Shown: positions 42,029 through 52,065, numbered from the stretch's first letter. The stretch is DNA of 64,000 bases from Nocardia jejuensis NBRC 103114 (GCF_001613145.1 NZ_BDBU01000048.1:58089-122088), one strand, 5' to 3'. Program-made: numbers and translations. The notes: a model not told the origin generated them from the sequence alone.

Positions 42029-44092
42029 GTGCCTGAACTCCCTCCAGTACCGAACCTGTTGGCCACCGCGGTGACGGCGCTCGGAGGCAAGGAGCGGAAG
42101 GGCCAGCAGACGATGGCCGCGGCCGTCGCGCACGCCATCGACACCGGGGAGCATCTGGCGGTGCAGGCCGGGACCGGCACGGGCAAGTCGCTGGCCTATC
42201 TGGTGCCGAGTCTGCGCCATTCGGTGCGCACCGGGCGGACCGTGGTGGTGTCCACCGCGACCATCGCGCTGCAGCGCCAGCTGGTGGATCGCGATCTGCC
42301 GCGACTGGCAGAAGCGCTGAAGGAGCCGCTGGGGCGGGTGCCGCAGTTCGCGATCCTCAAGGGGCGCAACAACTATCTGTGCCTGAACAAGATCAACAGC
42401 GCGATTCCGGAGGAGCCCGCCGAGGCTGAACTCTTCGATGCGTTCGCAATCTCCCGGCTCGGGCGCGAGGTGCAGCGGCTCAACGAGTGGGTCTCCGAGA
42501 CCGAGACCGGCGACCGGGACGAGGTCACCCCCGGCGTCACCGATCGCGCCTGGCGGCAGGTGAGCGTGAGTTCCCGTGAGTGCGTGGGCAAATCGCGCTG
42601 CGCGTTCGGGCAGGACTGCTTCGCGGAGAAGGCGCGCGCGGAATCCGGTCAGGCCGATGTGGTGGTCACCAATCACGCGTTGCTGGCCATCGACGCCATC
42701 AGCGGCATCCAGGTGCTGCCCGAGCACGACGTCGTAGTGATCGACGAGGCCCACGAGCTGGTGGACCGGGTGACCGGCGTGGCCACCGCCGAACTGTCCA
42801 CCGCGGCCATCAGCGCGGCCGCCAAGCGCTGCACCAAACTCATCGACGAGCGCGAGGTGGATCGGCTGGAGAACGCGGCCGAGGCCTGGCACGGACTGCT
42901 GGACGAATTGCGGCCCGGCCGCTGGGACACCATGCCCGACGGCGCCTCCTCGGTGCTCGCCCTGATCCGCGACGCCGCCTGGAACTGCCGCACCGCCCTG
43001 GCTCCGCAGGGCGCCGGAGCCGCGGCGGCGGATCCGGAGGGCGCGGCCGCGCGCAATCAGGCGCTGGCCGCCATCGAGGACGTGCACGACGCCGCGGTCC
43101 GCGTGCTCACCACCTACGAGGAGCCCGATCCCGCCGCGCACCGCGATGTGGTGTGGCTGGCGCAGGACGAGGTGCGCGGGATCGCGCGCCGCACCCTGCA
43201 CATGGCTCCGCTGTCGGTGGGCGGGCTGCTGCGCACCCGCCTGTTCGGCACGGCCACCATCGTGCTGGCGTCCGCGACCCTGCAGATCGGCGGCTCGTTC
43301 GACAATCTGGCCGTCACCTGGGGCCTGCCGCCGCAGTCGGCGAGCAAGGTGGATCCGGCGCTGGCCAACGGCGCGGAGGCTCCGTCGGACGAGAAATCGC
43401 TGCGCTGGAATTCGGTCGACGTGGGGTCGCCGTTCGACCACGCGAAATCCGGAATCCTGTACGTGGCCAAGCATCTTCCCGCGCCGGGCCGCGACGGACT
43501 GCCCACCGCGTACCTCGACGAGATCGAACGTCTGGTGCGGGCCGCCGGTGGTCGCACGCTCGGACTTTTCTCCTCCATGCGAGCGGCCAAGGCCGCCACC
43601 GAGATCATGCGCGAGCGCCTGGACACCCCGGTGCTGTGCCAGGGCGACGACGCCACCGGCGCGCTGGTGCGCAAGTTCGCGCAGGACCCGGAAACCTCAC
43701 TGTTCGGCACACTTTCGCTGTGGCAGGGCGTGGACGTTCCGGGCCCGTCGCTGAGTCTCGTTATCCTGGACCGGATTCCGTTCCCGCGGCCCGATGATCC
43801 GCTGCTGGTGGCACGGCAGCGCGCGGTGGAATCGCGGGGCGGCAACGGATTTCTCTCGGTGGCCGCCAATCACGCGGCATTGCTGCTGGCGCAGGGAACG
43901 GGTCGTTTGTTGCGCAGTGTCGATGATCGCGGCGTAATAGCTATTTTAGATTCCCGTCTCGCGACCGCTCGCTACGGCGGATATCTGCGCGCGTCGTTGC
44001 CGCCCTATTGGGAGACGTCCGATCCACAGGTGGTGACAAAGGCTTTGGCGCGCTTGACGACTAATCCTTCGGATACGAAAACACCCGTGTGA
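42029..44092 (+). CDS. dinG: DinG-type iron-sulfur helicase
   Basis: The product is 687 residues of the XPD/DinG superfamily 2 group. Walker A is QAGTGTGKS near residue 50, the DEAH box is VVIDEAHEL, and four cysteines (NNYLC, RECVG, SRCAFG, QDCFAEK) form the 4Fe-4S site between them. The second RecA domain ends with the GTGRLLRS and DSRLATARYGGYL motifs. GTG 42029 lies seven bases after TAGTCT, a leaderless start. Orthologue of Rv1329c. Confidence 0.94.
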   Translation: MPELPPVPNLLATAVTALGGKERKGQQTMAAAVAHAIDTGEHLAVQAGTGTGKSLAYLVPSLRHSVRTGRTVVVSTATIALQRQLVDRDLPRLAEALKEPLGRVPQFAILKGRNNYLCLNKINSAIPEEPAEAELFDAFAISRLGREVQRLNEWVSETETGDRDEVTPGVTDRAWRQVSVSSRECVGKSRCAFGQDCFAEKARAESGQADVVVTNHALLAIDAISGIQVLPEHDVVVIDEAHELVDRVTGVATAELSTAAISAAAKRCTKLIDEREVDRLENAAEAWHGLLDELRPGRWDTMPDGASSVLALIRDAAWNCRTALAPQGAGAAAADPEGAAARNQALAAIEDVHDAAVRVLTTYEEPDPAAHRDVVWLAQDEVRGIARRTLHMAPLSVGGLLRTRLFGTATIVLASATLQIGGSFDNLAVTWGLPPQSASKVDPALANGAEAPSDEKSLRWNSVDVGSPFDHAKSGILYVAKHLPAPGRDGLPTAYLDEIERLVRAAGGRTLGLFSSMRAAKAATEIMRERLDTPVLCQGDDATGALVRKFAQDPETSLFGTLSLWQGVDVPGPSLSLVILDRIPFPRPDDPLLVARQRAVESRGGNGFLSVAANHAALLLAQGTGRLLRSVDDRGVIAILDSRLATARYGGYLRASLPPYWETSDPQVVTKALARLTTNPSDTKTPV

Positions 44093-44321
44093 AAACAGTC
44101 ACACGAGTGGTTCTTACTTCCGAACAAAAGTAAATTGGCTGTCGATACCCCGATGGAAACCCCAATTCCCCTATCGGACGTATCAGTGTCCCCGCGCCAA
44201 GCCCTGCACGCGGCGCGGGGACCCGAAACTTCTCTACCTCGAACCCGGCCGGTCCACCGCTCCAGCCGGAGTCGATCGCGCCGATCATGACGCCGAGCGC
44301 GATGGCGGCCGCCGGGGAAAG

Positions 44322-45683
44322 CTACTCGGCCAGGAACCAGAAATACGACAGGAACACCGCCATCAGCACCCACATGACCGGATGCACCTCGCGCGCACGG
44401 CGTTTGGCGACCATGACCACGGGATAGAACAGCAGGCCCATGGCGATTCCGTTCGCGATCGAATAGGTCAGCGGCATCATGATCACGGTGATGAAGGCCG
44501 GAACCGCGTATTCCAAACGGGTCCAGTCGATCTCGCCCAGCGCCCGGGACATCAGCACGCCGACCACGATGAGCGCCGGAGCGGTGACCGCCGGAACGCC
44601 CGCCACCACCGAGAACAGCGGGAAGAAGAACATGGCGACCAGGAACCACCCGGCGGTGGACACCGCGGTCAGACCGGTGCGCCCGCCCGCGGTGACACCG
44701 GCGGTGGATTCGACATACGCGGTCGTGGTCGAGGTGCCGATGATCGCGCCCGCGGCGGTGCCCACCGAATCGGCGGCCAGGGCCTGCCCGGCGCGATCGA
44801 GCTTGCCGTCCTTCGTCAGCAGCCCGGCCTGATTGGCGACGCCGATCAGAGTGCCCGAGGCATCGAAGAAGTCGACGAACAGCATGGTCAGCACCACGAT
44901 GATCATCTGCCCGGTGAACGCGTCCGGCAGATGAACGATGGCCTGGCCGAAGGTCTGATCCAGTCCGTGCGGCAGCGCCGCCACCGAACTCGGCAGTTCC
45001 ACGAGACCGGTCACGATGCCCAGCACGGTGGTGGACAGGATGCCGTACAGCACCGCGCCGTGCCAGCCGAGCACCAGGAAGATGACCGTCACCAGCAGGC
45101 CGAACAGCGCCAGCAGCGTGGTGCCCTTGTGGAAGTCGCCCAGGTGCACGAAGGTCGCGTCGCTCGCGACCACGACGCCCGCGTTCTTGAGGCCGAGGAA
45201 GGCCACGAACATGCCGATGCCGGCGCCGACCGCCAGCTTCATCTGCATGGGGATCGCGTCGATGATCTTCTCGCGCACCTTGGTGATGGCCAGGACGAAG
45301 AAGATGATGCCGGACAGCAGCGTGCCCGAGAGTGCCTGCTGCCACGGGATGCCCATATTGAGCACGACCGTGTAGGCGAAGAAGGCGTTGAGCCCCATGC
45401 CGGGAGCCAGCGCGACCGGATACTTCGCCCAGATGCCCATGACCAGCGTGCCGAAGACGGCCGCGACGGCGGTGGCGGTGAAGACCGCCTGCATCGGCAT
45501 GCCCTTGTCCCCGAGCGCGCCGTGATCGCCGAGGATCGAGGGGTTCACCGCCAGCACGTAGGACATGGCCAGGAAGGTGATAGTTCCGGCCATGAGTTCG
45601 CGGCGCACGGTCGAACCGTGTTCGCTGATGCCGAAGTACGAGTCGACGCGCCCCTTGGTGCGCGTGAGGACGTCGAAGCTCAT
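44322..45683 (-). CDS. NCS2-family guanine/hypoxanthine permease
   Basis: The product is 453 residues with about twelve to fourteen membrane helices. NCS2/AzgA features: LAMSYVLAVNPSILGDHG after helix 1, ALAPGMGLNAFFAYTVV, and the TSTTTAYVESTAGVTAGGRTGL motif, which is characteristic of the PbuG/AzgA purine transporters. ATG 45683 gives the family N-terminus; upstream open frame is not conserved. This gene interrupts the dinG-glgP order seen in M. tuberculosis. No purine riboswitch was recognised upstream. Confidence 0.9.
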   Translation of the reverse strand: MSFDVLTRTKGRVDSYFGISEHGSTVRRELMAGTITFLAMSYVLAVNPSILGDHGALGDKGMPMQAVFTATAVAAVFGTLVMGIWAKYPVALAPGMGLNAFFAYTVVLNMGIPWQQALSGTLLSGIIFFVLAITKVREKIIDAIPMQMKLAVGAGIGMFVAFLGLKNAGVVVASDATFVHLGDFHKGTTLLALFGLLVTVIFLVLGWHGAVLYGILSTTVLGIVTGLVELPSSVAALPHGLDQTFGQAIVHLPDAFTGQMIIVVLTMLFVDFFDASGTLIGVANQAGLLTKDGKLDRAGQALAADSVGTAAGAIIGTSTTTAYVESTAGVTAGGRTGLTAVSTAGWFLVAMFFFPLFSVVAGVPAVTAPALIVVGVLMSRALGEIDWTRLEYAVPAFITVIMMPLTYSIANGIAMGLLFYPVVMVAKRRAREVHPVMWVLMAVFLSYFWFLAE

Positions 45684-45748
45684 GAGTGTGATGTCTCCAG
45701 TCGGCGGGAGGGTAGACGGCTGCCTGGGAACGGTATCTTGTCCCGTTC

Positions 45749-45766
45749 GTCGGATCCGAATCCGAC
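45749..45766. promoter_or_regulatory. Inverted repeat upstream of the purine permease
   Basis: GTCGGAT-CCGA-ATCCGAC, 7-bp perfect arms, in the divergent region between the permease and the fadD-like gene. A second perfect repeat, ATTACC-CGCC-GGTAAT (45847-45862), lies nearer the fadD-like promoter. Both are candidate operators; the regulators are unknown. Confidence 0.45.
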
Positions 45767-45871
45767 CCGGCGAATCGTGAGCAATCGCACCGGCCTTGCG
45801 CTTGGTTTGCCGATGCCACCTGCGCAATCAATGAGCAATTAACATTATTACCCGCCGGTAATTTAAGGGTC

Positions 45872-45900
45872 TTGACCGAAACTGTCTGGGACGTTACAAA
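45872..45900 (+). promoter_or_regulatory. Promoter candidate of the SRPBCC-FadD gene
   Basis: TTGACC (45872-45877) and TACAAA (45895-45900) are 17 bases apart, about 54 bases before the GTG start. Confidence 0.45.
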
Positions 45901-45953
45901 TACGTAATCCGCCGGGGGATATCGGGGAACCGGCCATCGAGAAGTTGCGACAC

Positions 45954-48008
45954 GTGGTTACGGACGTCATCGACGCGAGCGCGGAATTCCCGATCGCCCG
46001 CGAAGCGATCTGGGATGTGCTCGTCGAGCCACAGACCTACCCGCGGCTCTTTCCCGGAATCGGGGCGTGCGAACAACTCGATACGGTCGAACAGCATCCC
46101 TCGCTGCGCGTGCGAATCGGCGGCGACGGCGTCGAGATCCGCACCCTGTCCGTGCAGCTGCGAATCGCCCGCGAACACGAGAGCTTCGAGGTGCACTGCG
46201 CGGGGACGGGCAGTTTCGCGGCGGTTCGGCTGCGCGAGGACGGTGAGCGCACCCGGGTGCTGGTCACCTATTTCAAGCCCGGGCTGGTGCATCCGATGAT
46301 GAGCGACCTGCCCAACGCCGCGGTGATCGCCTGGACCCAGGCGGCACTCGGGCGGGTGGCCGAATTGATCCAGGGCGCACCCACCTCGGTGATCGTCAAC
46401 GGTGAGGATTCGCCGGTGAAACTGCAGGCGGGCGTGGCCAAGCAGATGGTCGCCTCCGGCGTGGTGCGCACCTTCCGGCCGGATGTGGGCCTCAAACAGC
46501 TGAGCAGCCTGGCCAAATGGGGATTCAGCCTGGCCGGGGGCTACGCGGCGGCGGCCGCGCACTCCCCGCATCGGCAGGCGGTCGTGGACGACCGGTACGC
46601 CAGCACCTTCGAGCAGTTGCACGCGCGCAGCGGCGCACTCGCGGGCGCGCTGGCCGCGCTCGGCTTCGGTGGCGGCGCGGTGGGGCTGCTGTGCCGCAAC
46701 AACACCGGCATGGTCGAGTGCATGGTCGGCGCGGGCAAGGCCGGCACGGACGCGATCCTGCTCAATACCGGCCTGCCCGCGCGGCAGATCGAGGAGCTGG
46801 TCTATCGCCACTCGCTCTCGGCGGTGTTCGTGGACAGTGAATTCGAGCATCTGGTGCGGTATCTGCCCGCGGAGATCCCGCGGTTCACCACCGACGAGCT
46901 CTCCTCGCAGCAGCCCGGGCGCACCACGCTCGAGGATCTGATCGCCATGCGGCAGTCCCTGCCGCGCAAGGCTCCCAAGCCGGGACGGCTGGTCGTGCTC
47001 ACCTCGGGCACCAGCGGAACGCCCAAGGGCGCGCGGCGCCCGCACCCCAAGGGTTTCGGGACCGTGGCCGCGTTGCTCTCGCGCATCCCGTTCGGGGTGC
47101 ACGAGACCATGTTCATTCCCTCGCCGCTGTTTCACACCTGGGGCCTTGCGGCACTGCAGATCTCGACCGCCATTCGCGCGACCGTGGTGCTCGGGGACCG
47201 CTTCGACGCCGAGGACTGTCTGCGGCGGATCGCCGAGCACAAGGTGACCGCGCTGATCGTGGTGCCGGTCATGGTGAACCGCATCCTGGATCTGCCCATC
47301 CATGTGCGGGCGCGCTATGACCTGTCCAGCCTGAAGGTGGTCGCCAGTTGCGGTGCGCCGATCGCCGGAGCGGTGGTGCTGCGCTTCCTGGACACCTTCG
47401 GCGACATCCTCTACAACGTGTACGGCTCCACCGAGGTGTCCTGGGCCAGCATCGCGGACCCCGCCGATCTGCGCATCTCCCCCACCACCGCGGGCCGCCC
47501 GCCGCTCGGCACCAGAATCGCTATCCTGGGCCCCGATCGGCGGCCGCTGCCCGTCGGCGCGACGGGCCGGATCTTCGTCGGCAATCACATGCTCTTCGAC
47601 GGATACACCGACGCCACCCCGCCCGACGAGGCGGACGGCATGCTGGACACCGGCGATATCGGCTACCTCGACGCGAGCGGCAAGCTCTTCGTCGCCGGCC
47701 GCGACGACGAGATGATCATCTCCGGTGGCGAGAACGTCTTCCCCCGCGCCGTGGAGGAGGCCCTCTCACATCTCCCGCAGATCAGCGAGGTCGCCGTGGT
47801 CGGTGTTCCCGATCACGAATTCGGCCAGCGCCTGGCCGCTTTCGTGGTCAAACGCCCCGACTCCGGCCTGGACTCGGAGATGATCCGCAACTACATCCGC
47901 CACCGCGTCAGCCGCTTCTCGGTCCCCCGCGACGTCACCTTCCTGGATGCCCTGCCCCGCAACGCAACCGGCAAGATCCTCAAGCGCACACTGATCCCGG
48001 GCGTGTGA
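45954..48008 (+). CDS. SRPBCC (START-like) domain fused to an acyl-CoA synthetase
   Basis: The product is about 684 residues. Residues 1-145 form an SRPBCC/polyketide-cyclase-like lipid-binding domain (VTDVIDASAEFPIAREAIWDVL and YFKPGLVHPMMSDLP). From about 185 onward it is an AMP-binding acyl-CoA synthetase: LTSGTSGTPKGARRP near 345-360, YGSTEVSW near 488, DTGDIGY near 565 and the catalytic Lys in NATGKILKR near 675. It would activate a fatty or aromatic acid to its CoA thioester, possibly presenting a ligand bound by the first domain. GTG 45954 is preferred (GAGAAG at nine bases); TTG 45945 is possible. The fusion is continuous with no frameshift. Confidence 0.82.
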   Translation: MVTDVIDASAEFPIAREAIWDVLVEPQTYPRLFPGIGACEQLDTVEQHPSLRVRIGGDGVEIRTLSVQLRIAREHESFEVHCAGTGSFAAVRLREDGERTRVLVTYFKPGLVHPMMSDLPNAAVIAWTQAALGRVAELIQGAPTSVIVNGEDSPVKLQAGVAKQMVASGVVRTFRPDVGLKQLSSLAKWGFSLAGGYAAAAAHSPHRQAVVDDRYASTFEQLHARSGALAGALAALGFGGGAVGLLCRNNTGMVECMVGAGKAGTDAILLNTGLPARQIEELVYRHSLSAVFVDSEFEHLVRYLPAEIPRFTTDELSSQQPGRTTLEDLIAMRQSLPRKAPKPGRLVVLTSGTSGTPKGARRPHPKGFGTVAALLSRIPFGVHETMFIPSPLFHTWGLAALQISTAIRATVVLGDRFDAEDCLRRIAEHKVTALIVVPVMVNRILDLPIHVRARYDLSSLKVVASCGAPIAGAVVLRFLDTFGDILYNVYGSTEVSWASIADPADLRISPTTAGRPPLGTRIAILGPDRRPLPVGATGRIFVGNHMLFDGYTDATPPDEADGMLDTGDIGYLDASGKLFVAGRDDEMIISGGENVFPRAVEEALSHLPQISEVAVVGVPDHEFGQRLAAFVVKRPDSGLDSEMIRNYIRHRVSRFSVPRDVTFLDALPRNATGKILKRTLIPGV

Positions 48009-48061
48009 GCGCGCGAGCGTACGCTCGCCTCTGATCTGTAGCTCTTCCCGGGGGATTTCCT

Positions 48062-48379
48062 GTGCTCATCTTCGGATTTCAGCGCCGTCTGTTCACGCTC
48101 ACGACGCTGACCGCGTTCTGCGGCGCGTGCAAATACACATGCCCGCACGGACTTCGGAAGTTCGTCACGAAGTTCACGCTGCTGTTCGTTCCGCTCTTCC
48201 CGATCAACACCGAGCGGTACCTGGAATGCGAGAGGTGCGGCGTGCGATCACATCTCCCGGCTCGGGACATCCCGAAACTGGTGGAGCAGGGCAGCGCTCC
48301 GCTCGGGTCCGTCCCGCCGAGCGAGATGGTCCGGACCCAGCCACGCGTCGCGGGTATCGCGTGGCCGGACCTGCCGTAG
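48062..48379 (+). CDS. Zinc-ribbon protein
   Basis: The product is 105 residues. FCGACKYTCPHG near residues 19-30 and ECERCGVRSHLP near 55-66 form paired CxxC knuckles joined by a hydrophobic segment (FTLLFVPLFPI), the layout of zinc-ribbon_15-like proteins of unknown function. GTG 48062 follows GGGGGA by about six bases. It converges with glgP, whose stop is five bases away. Confidence 0.7.
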   Translation: MLIFGFQRRLFTLTTLTAFCGACKYTCPHGLRKFVTKFTLLFVPLFPINTERYLECERCGVRSHLPARDIPKLVEQGSAPLGSVPPSEMVRTQPRVAGIAWPDLP

Positions 48380-48384
48380 CGGGT

Positions 48385-50952
48385 TCAGGGGCTGGGGGTG
48401 GTGATGAGGCCGAGTTCGGTTTCGGAGGCGAGCAGGGGGTGGGTGGGCAGGACACGGATGGTGTAGCCGACGGCGCCGGAGACCGGGACGGGGGTGTCGA
48501 CGGTGAAAATATCTGTGCCGGAGTCGGTTCCGGTGTGGGTCATCGGAATGGTGTGCACGTCGGTCAGGTCGTCGGTGGGTGAGACTCGGCCCAGGACGGC
48601 CTGGACGGTGACGTCCGACGGCGCCAGGGTGGCGAGGTCGATGCGGGCGCGCAGGGACAGGGGTGCGCCGATGACGGGGGTGTCGGGGAGTCCGGAACTG
48701 TCCACCTGCAGGACTTTGACCGTGGGCCAGGCGGATTCGAGGCGGCGGCGGTAGTCGGCCAGGTCGCGCGCGCCCTTGAAATCCGCACGCGACACCGCGG
48801 CGTAGGCGGCCGCGGCGGGGGCGTAGTAGTCCACCGCGTAGTCCCGCACCTGCCGGGAGGCAAGGACTTTCGGGCCGAGGGTCCGCAGGGTGTGGCGGAC
48901 CATCTCCATCCAGCGGACCGGGAGGTCGTCGTGATCGCGGTCGTAGAAGCGCGGCAGCACAGCGCGTTCGAGGAGTTCGTAGAGCGCCGACGCCTCGAGA
49001 TCGTCGCGGCGGTCCTCGTCGCGCACACCGTCGGCGGTCGGGATCGCCCAGCCGTTCTCCCCGTCGTACATCTCGTCCCACCAGCCGTCGCGGATGGAGA
49101 GATTGAGGCCGCCGTTGAGCGCCGATTTCATGCCCGAGGTGCCGCACGCCTCGAGCGGGCGCAGCGGATTGTTCAGCCAGACATCGCAACCCCAGTACAG
49201 GTAGCGAGCCATGGACATGTCGTAATCGGGCAGGAAGACGATGCGATGACGCACCGCCGGATCGTCGGCGAACCGCACCACCTGCTGGATGAGCGCCTTG
49301 CCGCCCTCGTCCGCCGGATGCGATTTACCGGCGACCACCAGCTGCACCGGGTGATCGGGGTCCAGCAGCATGGCGCGCAGGCGTTCCGGATCGCGGAGCA
49401 TCAGGGTCAGACGCTTGTAGGTGGGCACGCGGCGGGCGAAACCGACCGTCAGCACGCGGGGATCGAAGACCTCGTCGATCCAGCCGAGCTCGGCCGGGGC
49501 GGCGCCGCGCTCCAGCCACGAGGCGCGCAGCCGACGGCGCACCTCCTGAACCAGGATGTCGCGCAGGATGTTTCGGGTGGACCACAGTTCGCGCAGTTCC
49601 ACATCGCAGAGCCGCTCCCAGCCGCGCGCCTCCTCCACCAGCTCGTCGCCGATGAGTTCGCGGGCCTTGTCGATCCACTCGCGAGCGGCCCAGGTGGGTG
49701 CGTGCACGCCATTGGTGACCGAACCGATCGGCACCTCGGCGGCGTCGAAACCCGGCCACAGCGGCAGGAACATCGAGCGGCTGACCTCGCCGTGCAATTT
49801 CGATACGCCGTTGCAGCGCTGGGCGAGCCGAAGTCCCAGGTGCGCCATGTTGAACACCGACGGATCCGCCTCGCGGCCCATGGCCAGAATGCGATCCACC
49901 GAAACTCCGGGCAGCACCACCGATTCGCGTTCCCCGTGCGCGCCGCCGAAGTAGCGCCGCACCAGCGCACCCGCGAATCGATCGATACCGGCGGGCACGG
50001 GTGTGTGCGTGGTGAACACGGTGCCCGCGCGCACGGCGGTCAGCGCCGCCTCGAAATCCATTCCGGTGACCATGAATTCGCGAATGCGCTCGATACCGAG
50101 GAAGCCGGCGTGACCCTCGTTCATATGGAACACATCCGGGTCCGGCAGATCGTTCGCGCGGGTGTAGGCGCGTACCGCCCGCACGCCGCCGATGCCCGCC
50201 AGGATCTCCTGTTTGATCCGGTGGTCCTGATCGCCGCCGTACAGCCGGTCGGTGACCGCGCGCAGCTCCGGATCGTTGTCGGCGATATCGGAATCCAAGA
50301 GCAGCAGGGGGATTCGACCCACCTGGGCGATCCACACCCGGGCCCGCAGCACCCGGCCCTCGGGCATGGCCACGTGGATGAGCACCGGGGCGCCGCCGTC
50401 GGTCAGCAGGCGCAGCGGCAGACCCTGCGGATCCAGCGCCGGATAGCGTTCGGCCTGCCAGCCGTCGGCGGTCAGGGACTGCCGGAAATACCCTGAGCGG
50501 TACAGCAATCCGACGCCGATCAGCGGCAGGCCCAGATCCGAGGCGGCCTTGAGATGGTCACCGGCCAGGATGCCCAGCCCGCCCGAATAATTGGGCAGCA
50601 CCTCGGTGACGCCGAATTCCATGGAGAAGTACGCGATTCCACGCGGCCCGCTCGCCTGGTTCTGATACCAGCGCGGACGGGCCAGATAATCGCTCAGATC
50701 GGCGGCCGCCGCGTCCACCCGCCGGGTGTACGCCGCGTCCTCGGCCAGTTCGTCCAGCCGCTCGGCCGGCACCTCGCCCAGCATCCGCACCGGATCCCGC
50801 TCGACCCGCACCCACAGCTCGGGATCCAACTCGGCGAACACGTCCTGGGTGGGCATGTGCCAGGACCAGCGCAGGTTGGTCGCCAACTCGGTGAGCGCGG
50901 ACAACCGCTCCGGGAGATGAGCGCGGACGGTGAATCGACGCAGTGCCTTCAC
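48385..50952 (-). CDS. glgP: Alpha-glucan phosphorylase
   Basis: The product is 855 residues of the actinobacterial GlgP type. It releases glucose-1-phosphate from alpha-1,4-glucan. The PLP Lys is in EACGTSGMKSALNGGLNLSI, the glucan/phosphate region includes VFHMNEGHAGFLG and VLTVGFARRVPTYKR, and the N-terminal KALRRFTVRAHLPERL matches Rv1328. GTG 50952 has TAAGGT seven bases upstream (leaderless). The C-terminal 150 residues are a beta-rich tail seen in this subfamily. It is divergent from the glgE cluster. Confidence 0.94.
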   Translation of the reverse strand: MKALRRFTVRAHLPERLSALTELATNLRWSWHMPTQDVFAELDPELWVRVERDPVRMLGEVPAERLDELAEDAAYTRRVDAAAADLSDYLARPRWYQNQASGPRGIAYFSMEFGVTEVLPNYSGGLGILAGDHLKAASDLGLPLIGVGLLYRSGYFRQSLTADGWQAERYPALDPQGLPLRLLTDGGAPVLIHVAMPEGRVLRARVWIAQVGRIPLLLLDSDIADNDPELRAVTDRLYGGDQDHRIKQEILAGIGGVRAVRAYTRANDLPDPDVFHMNEGHAGFLGIERIREFMVTGMDFEAALTAVRAGTVFTTHTPVPAGIDRFAGALVRRYFGGAHGERESVVLPGVSVDRILAMGREADPSVFNMAHLGLRLAQRCNGVSKLHGEVSRSMFLPLWPGFDAAEVPIGSVTNGVHAPTWAAREWIDKARELIGDELVEEARGWERLCDVELRELWSTRNILRDILVQEVRRRLRASWLERGAAPAELGWIDEVFDPRVLTVGFARRVPTYKRLTLMLRDPERLRAMLLDPDHPVQLVVAGKSHPADEGGKALIQQVVRFADDPAVRHRIVFLPDYDMSMARYLYWGCDVWLNNPLRPLEACGTSGMKSALNGGLNLSIRDGWWDEMYDGENGWAIPTADGVRDEDRRDDLEASALYELLERAVLPRFYDRDHDDLPVRWMEMVRHTLRTLGPKVLASRQVRDYAVDYYAPAAAAYAAVSRADFKGARDLADYRRRLESAWPTVKVLQVDSSGLPDTPVIGAPLSLRARIDLATLAPSDVTVQAVLGRVSPTDDLTDVHTIPMTHTGTDSGTDIFTVDTPVPVSGAVGYTIRVLPTHPLLASETELGLITTPSP

Positions 50953-51414
50953 CCGCTGAACCTTACACGGCACGCCCCCACCCACCGCCCCCGCACAACC
51001 CAGCAAGTGACCACTTGACCTGCGGTTACACCGGCACCCCAAGCCCACCCCACACCTGGACCGCTCACTGAACGCCCACCGAATACCACGGCGCGAAACC
51101 CCAGCCGAAATCGTACGAACGCCCCAATTCCGGGGCACAGCAAGCCCTTGCACGCCCGCACAACGACCCGCTTCACCGAGTTCCGACGCTGACAGGTGCG
51201 TTCGACAGCGGTGGCCGCCACCGCGTCGGCACGCTGACCACGCCCACGTGGGTGCGCACGCGCATGACCGAGTCCAGTGAACGGCCGAACGACACGCCAC
51301 GGGCGAGCCACACTCGGGCGAAGTCCGGATCGTGCCGCGGCGCGGCGAGCAAGATCACGGCCCCGATTGCGGCCCCGAACGCAGCACACCGCCCGCAACC
51401 GATAACGTGTTCTT
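50953..51414. other. Intergenic region between glgP and the thioesterase gene
   Basis: These 462 bases separate two divergent genes that both seem leaderless. I see no convincing gene in it. One 61-codon frame (51173-51358, minus) has coding-like third positions but no recognisable product. Confidence 0.5.
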
Positions 51415-52065
51415 ATGAGCGAGCAGCAGGTCGAGGCACTGCCTTCCGAGGAACACCATGAGGGCGGGTTCCGGCCGATCGAGGAACTCGCGCGCGACAC
51501 CTCGGTCGGGGGGCCTCACTACGGGGAGCTGATCGAGCAGATGCGCACGCTGATGGATCGGGTGCGGCTGGCCAATCCGTCGGACGAGCAGGCGCTCGAC
51601 GCCATCAACACGCTCAAAGGGTTGAACGACAAGCTGGGTGAGGCGGTGGTGGACGAGTGGTCCGCGCCGACCTGGCATCGGACCGATCTGCCCTCGCGCG
51701 GCAACATCACGCTGCCGCCGTTCCTGGTGGATCAGGCCGACCGGGAGGGTGTGCGGGCGCGCATCACCTTCCGGACCTTTCATCTCGGCGGAAACGGCGC
51801 GGCACACGGCGGGCACATCGCGCTGGGCTTCGACGACCTGCTGGGCATGACCGCCGCCGTCTACACCCGGGCCGTCACCCGCACCGCGTTCCTGCACTGC
51901 GACTACCGCGCGATCACGCCGCTGAACACCGAATTGCAGCTGCACGGCTGGGTGGAACGCCAGGAGGGCCGCAAGGTCTTCGTGCGCGCCACCCTGCACG
52001 ACGGTGAGCGACTCTGCGCCGAGGCGCACGGGCTGTTCCTGCTCCTGAAGCCGGGCCAGCAGTAG
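51415..52065 (+). CDS. Hotdog-fold (PaaI-like) thioesterase
   Basis: The product is 216 residues. The N-terminal 85 residues are helical and charged; the hotdog domain covers 100-205, with the HGGHIALGFDDLLGMTAAV helix and the HCDYRAITPLNTELQLHGWV strand pair. Such proteins hydrolyse acyl-CoA thioesters. TAACGT ends six bases before ATG 51415. It precedes glgE by 42 bases on the same strand. Confidence 0.84.
   Translation: MSEQQVEALPSEEHHEGGFRPIEELARDTSVGGPHYGELIEQMRTLMDRVRLANPSDEQALDAINTLKGLNDKLGEAVVDEWSAPTWHRTDLPSRGNITLPPFLVDQADREGVRARITFRTFHLGGNGAAHGGHIALGFDDLLGMTAAVYTRAVTRTAFLHCDYRAITPLNTELQLHGWVERQEGRKVFVRATLHDGERLCAEAHGLFLLLKPGQQ

Noticed and set aside
45684..45953. Purine riboswitch upstream of the guanine/hypoxanthine permease
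   Set aside because: No conserved purine-aptamer core was seen; the inverted repeats here look more like protein operators.
51173..51358. 61-codon minus-strand open frame between glgP and the thioesterase gene
   Set aside because: Third-position GC is coding-like, but there is no ribosome site, no -10 box at the leaderless spacing, and no recognisable product. Left unannotated.
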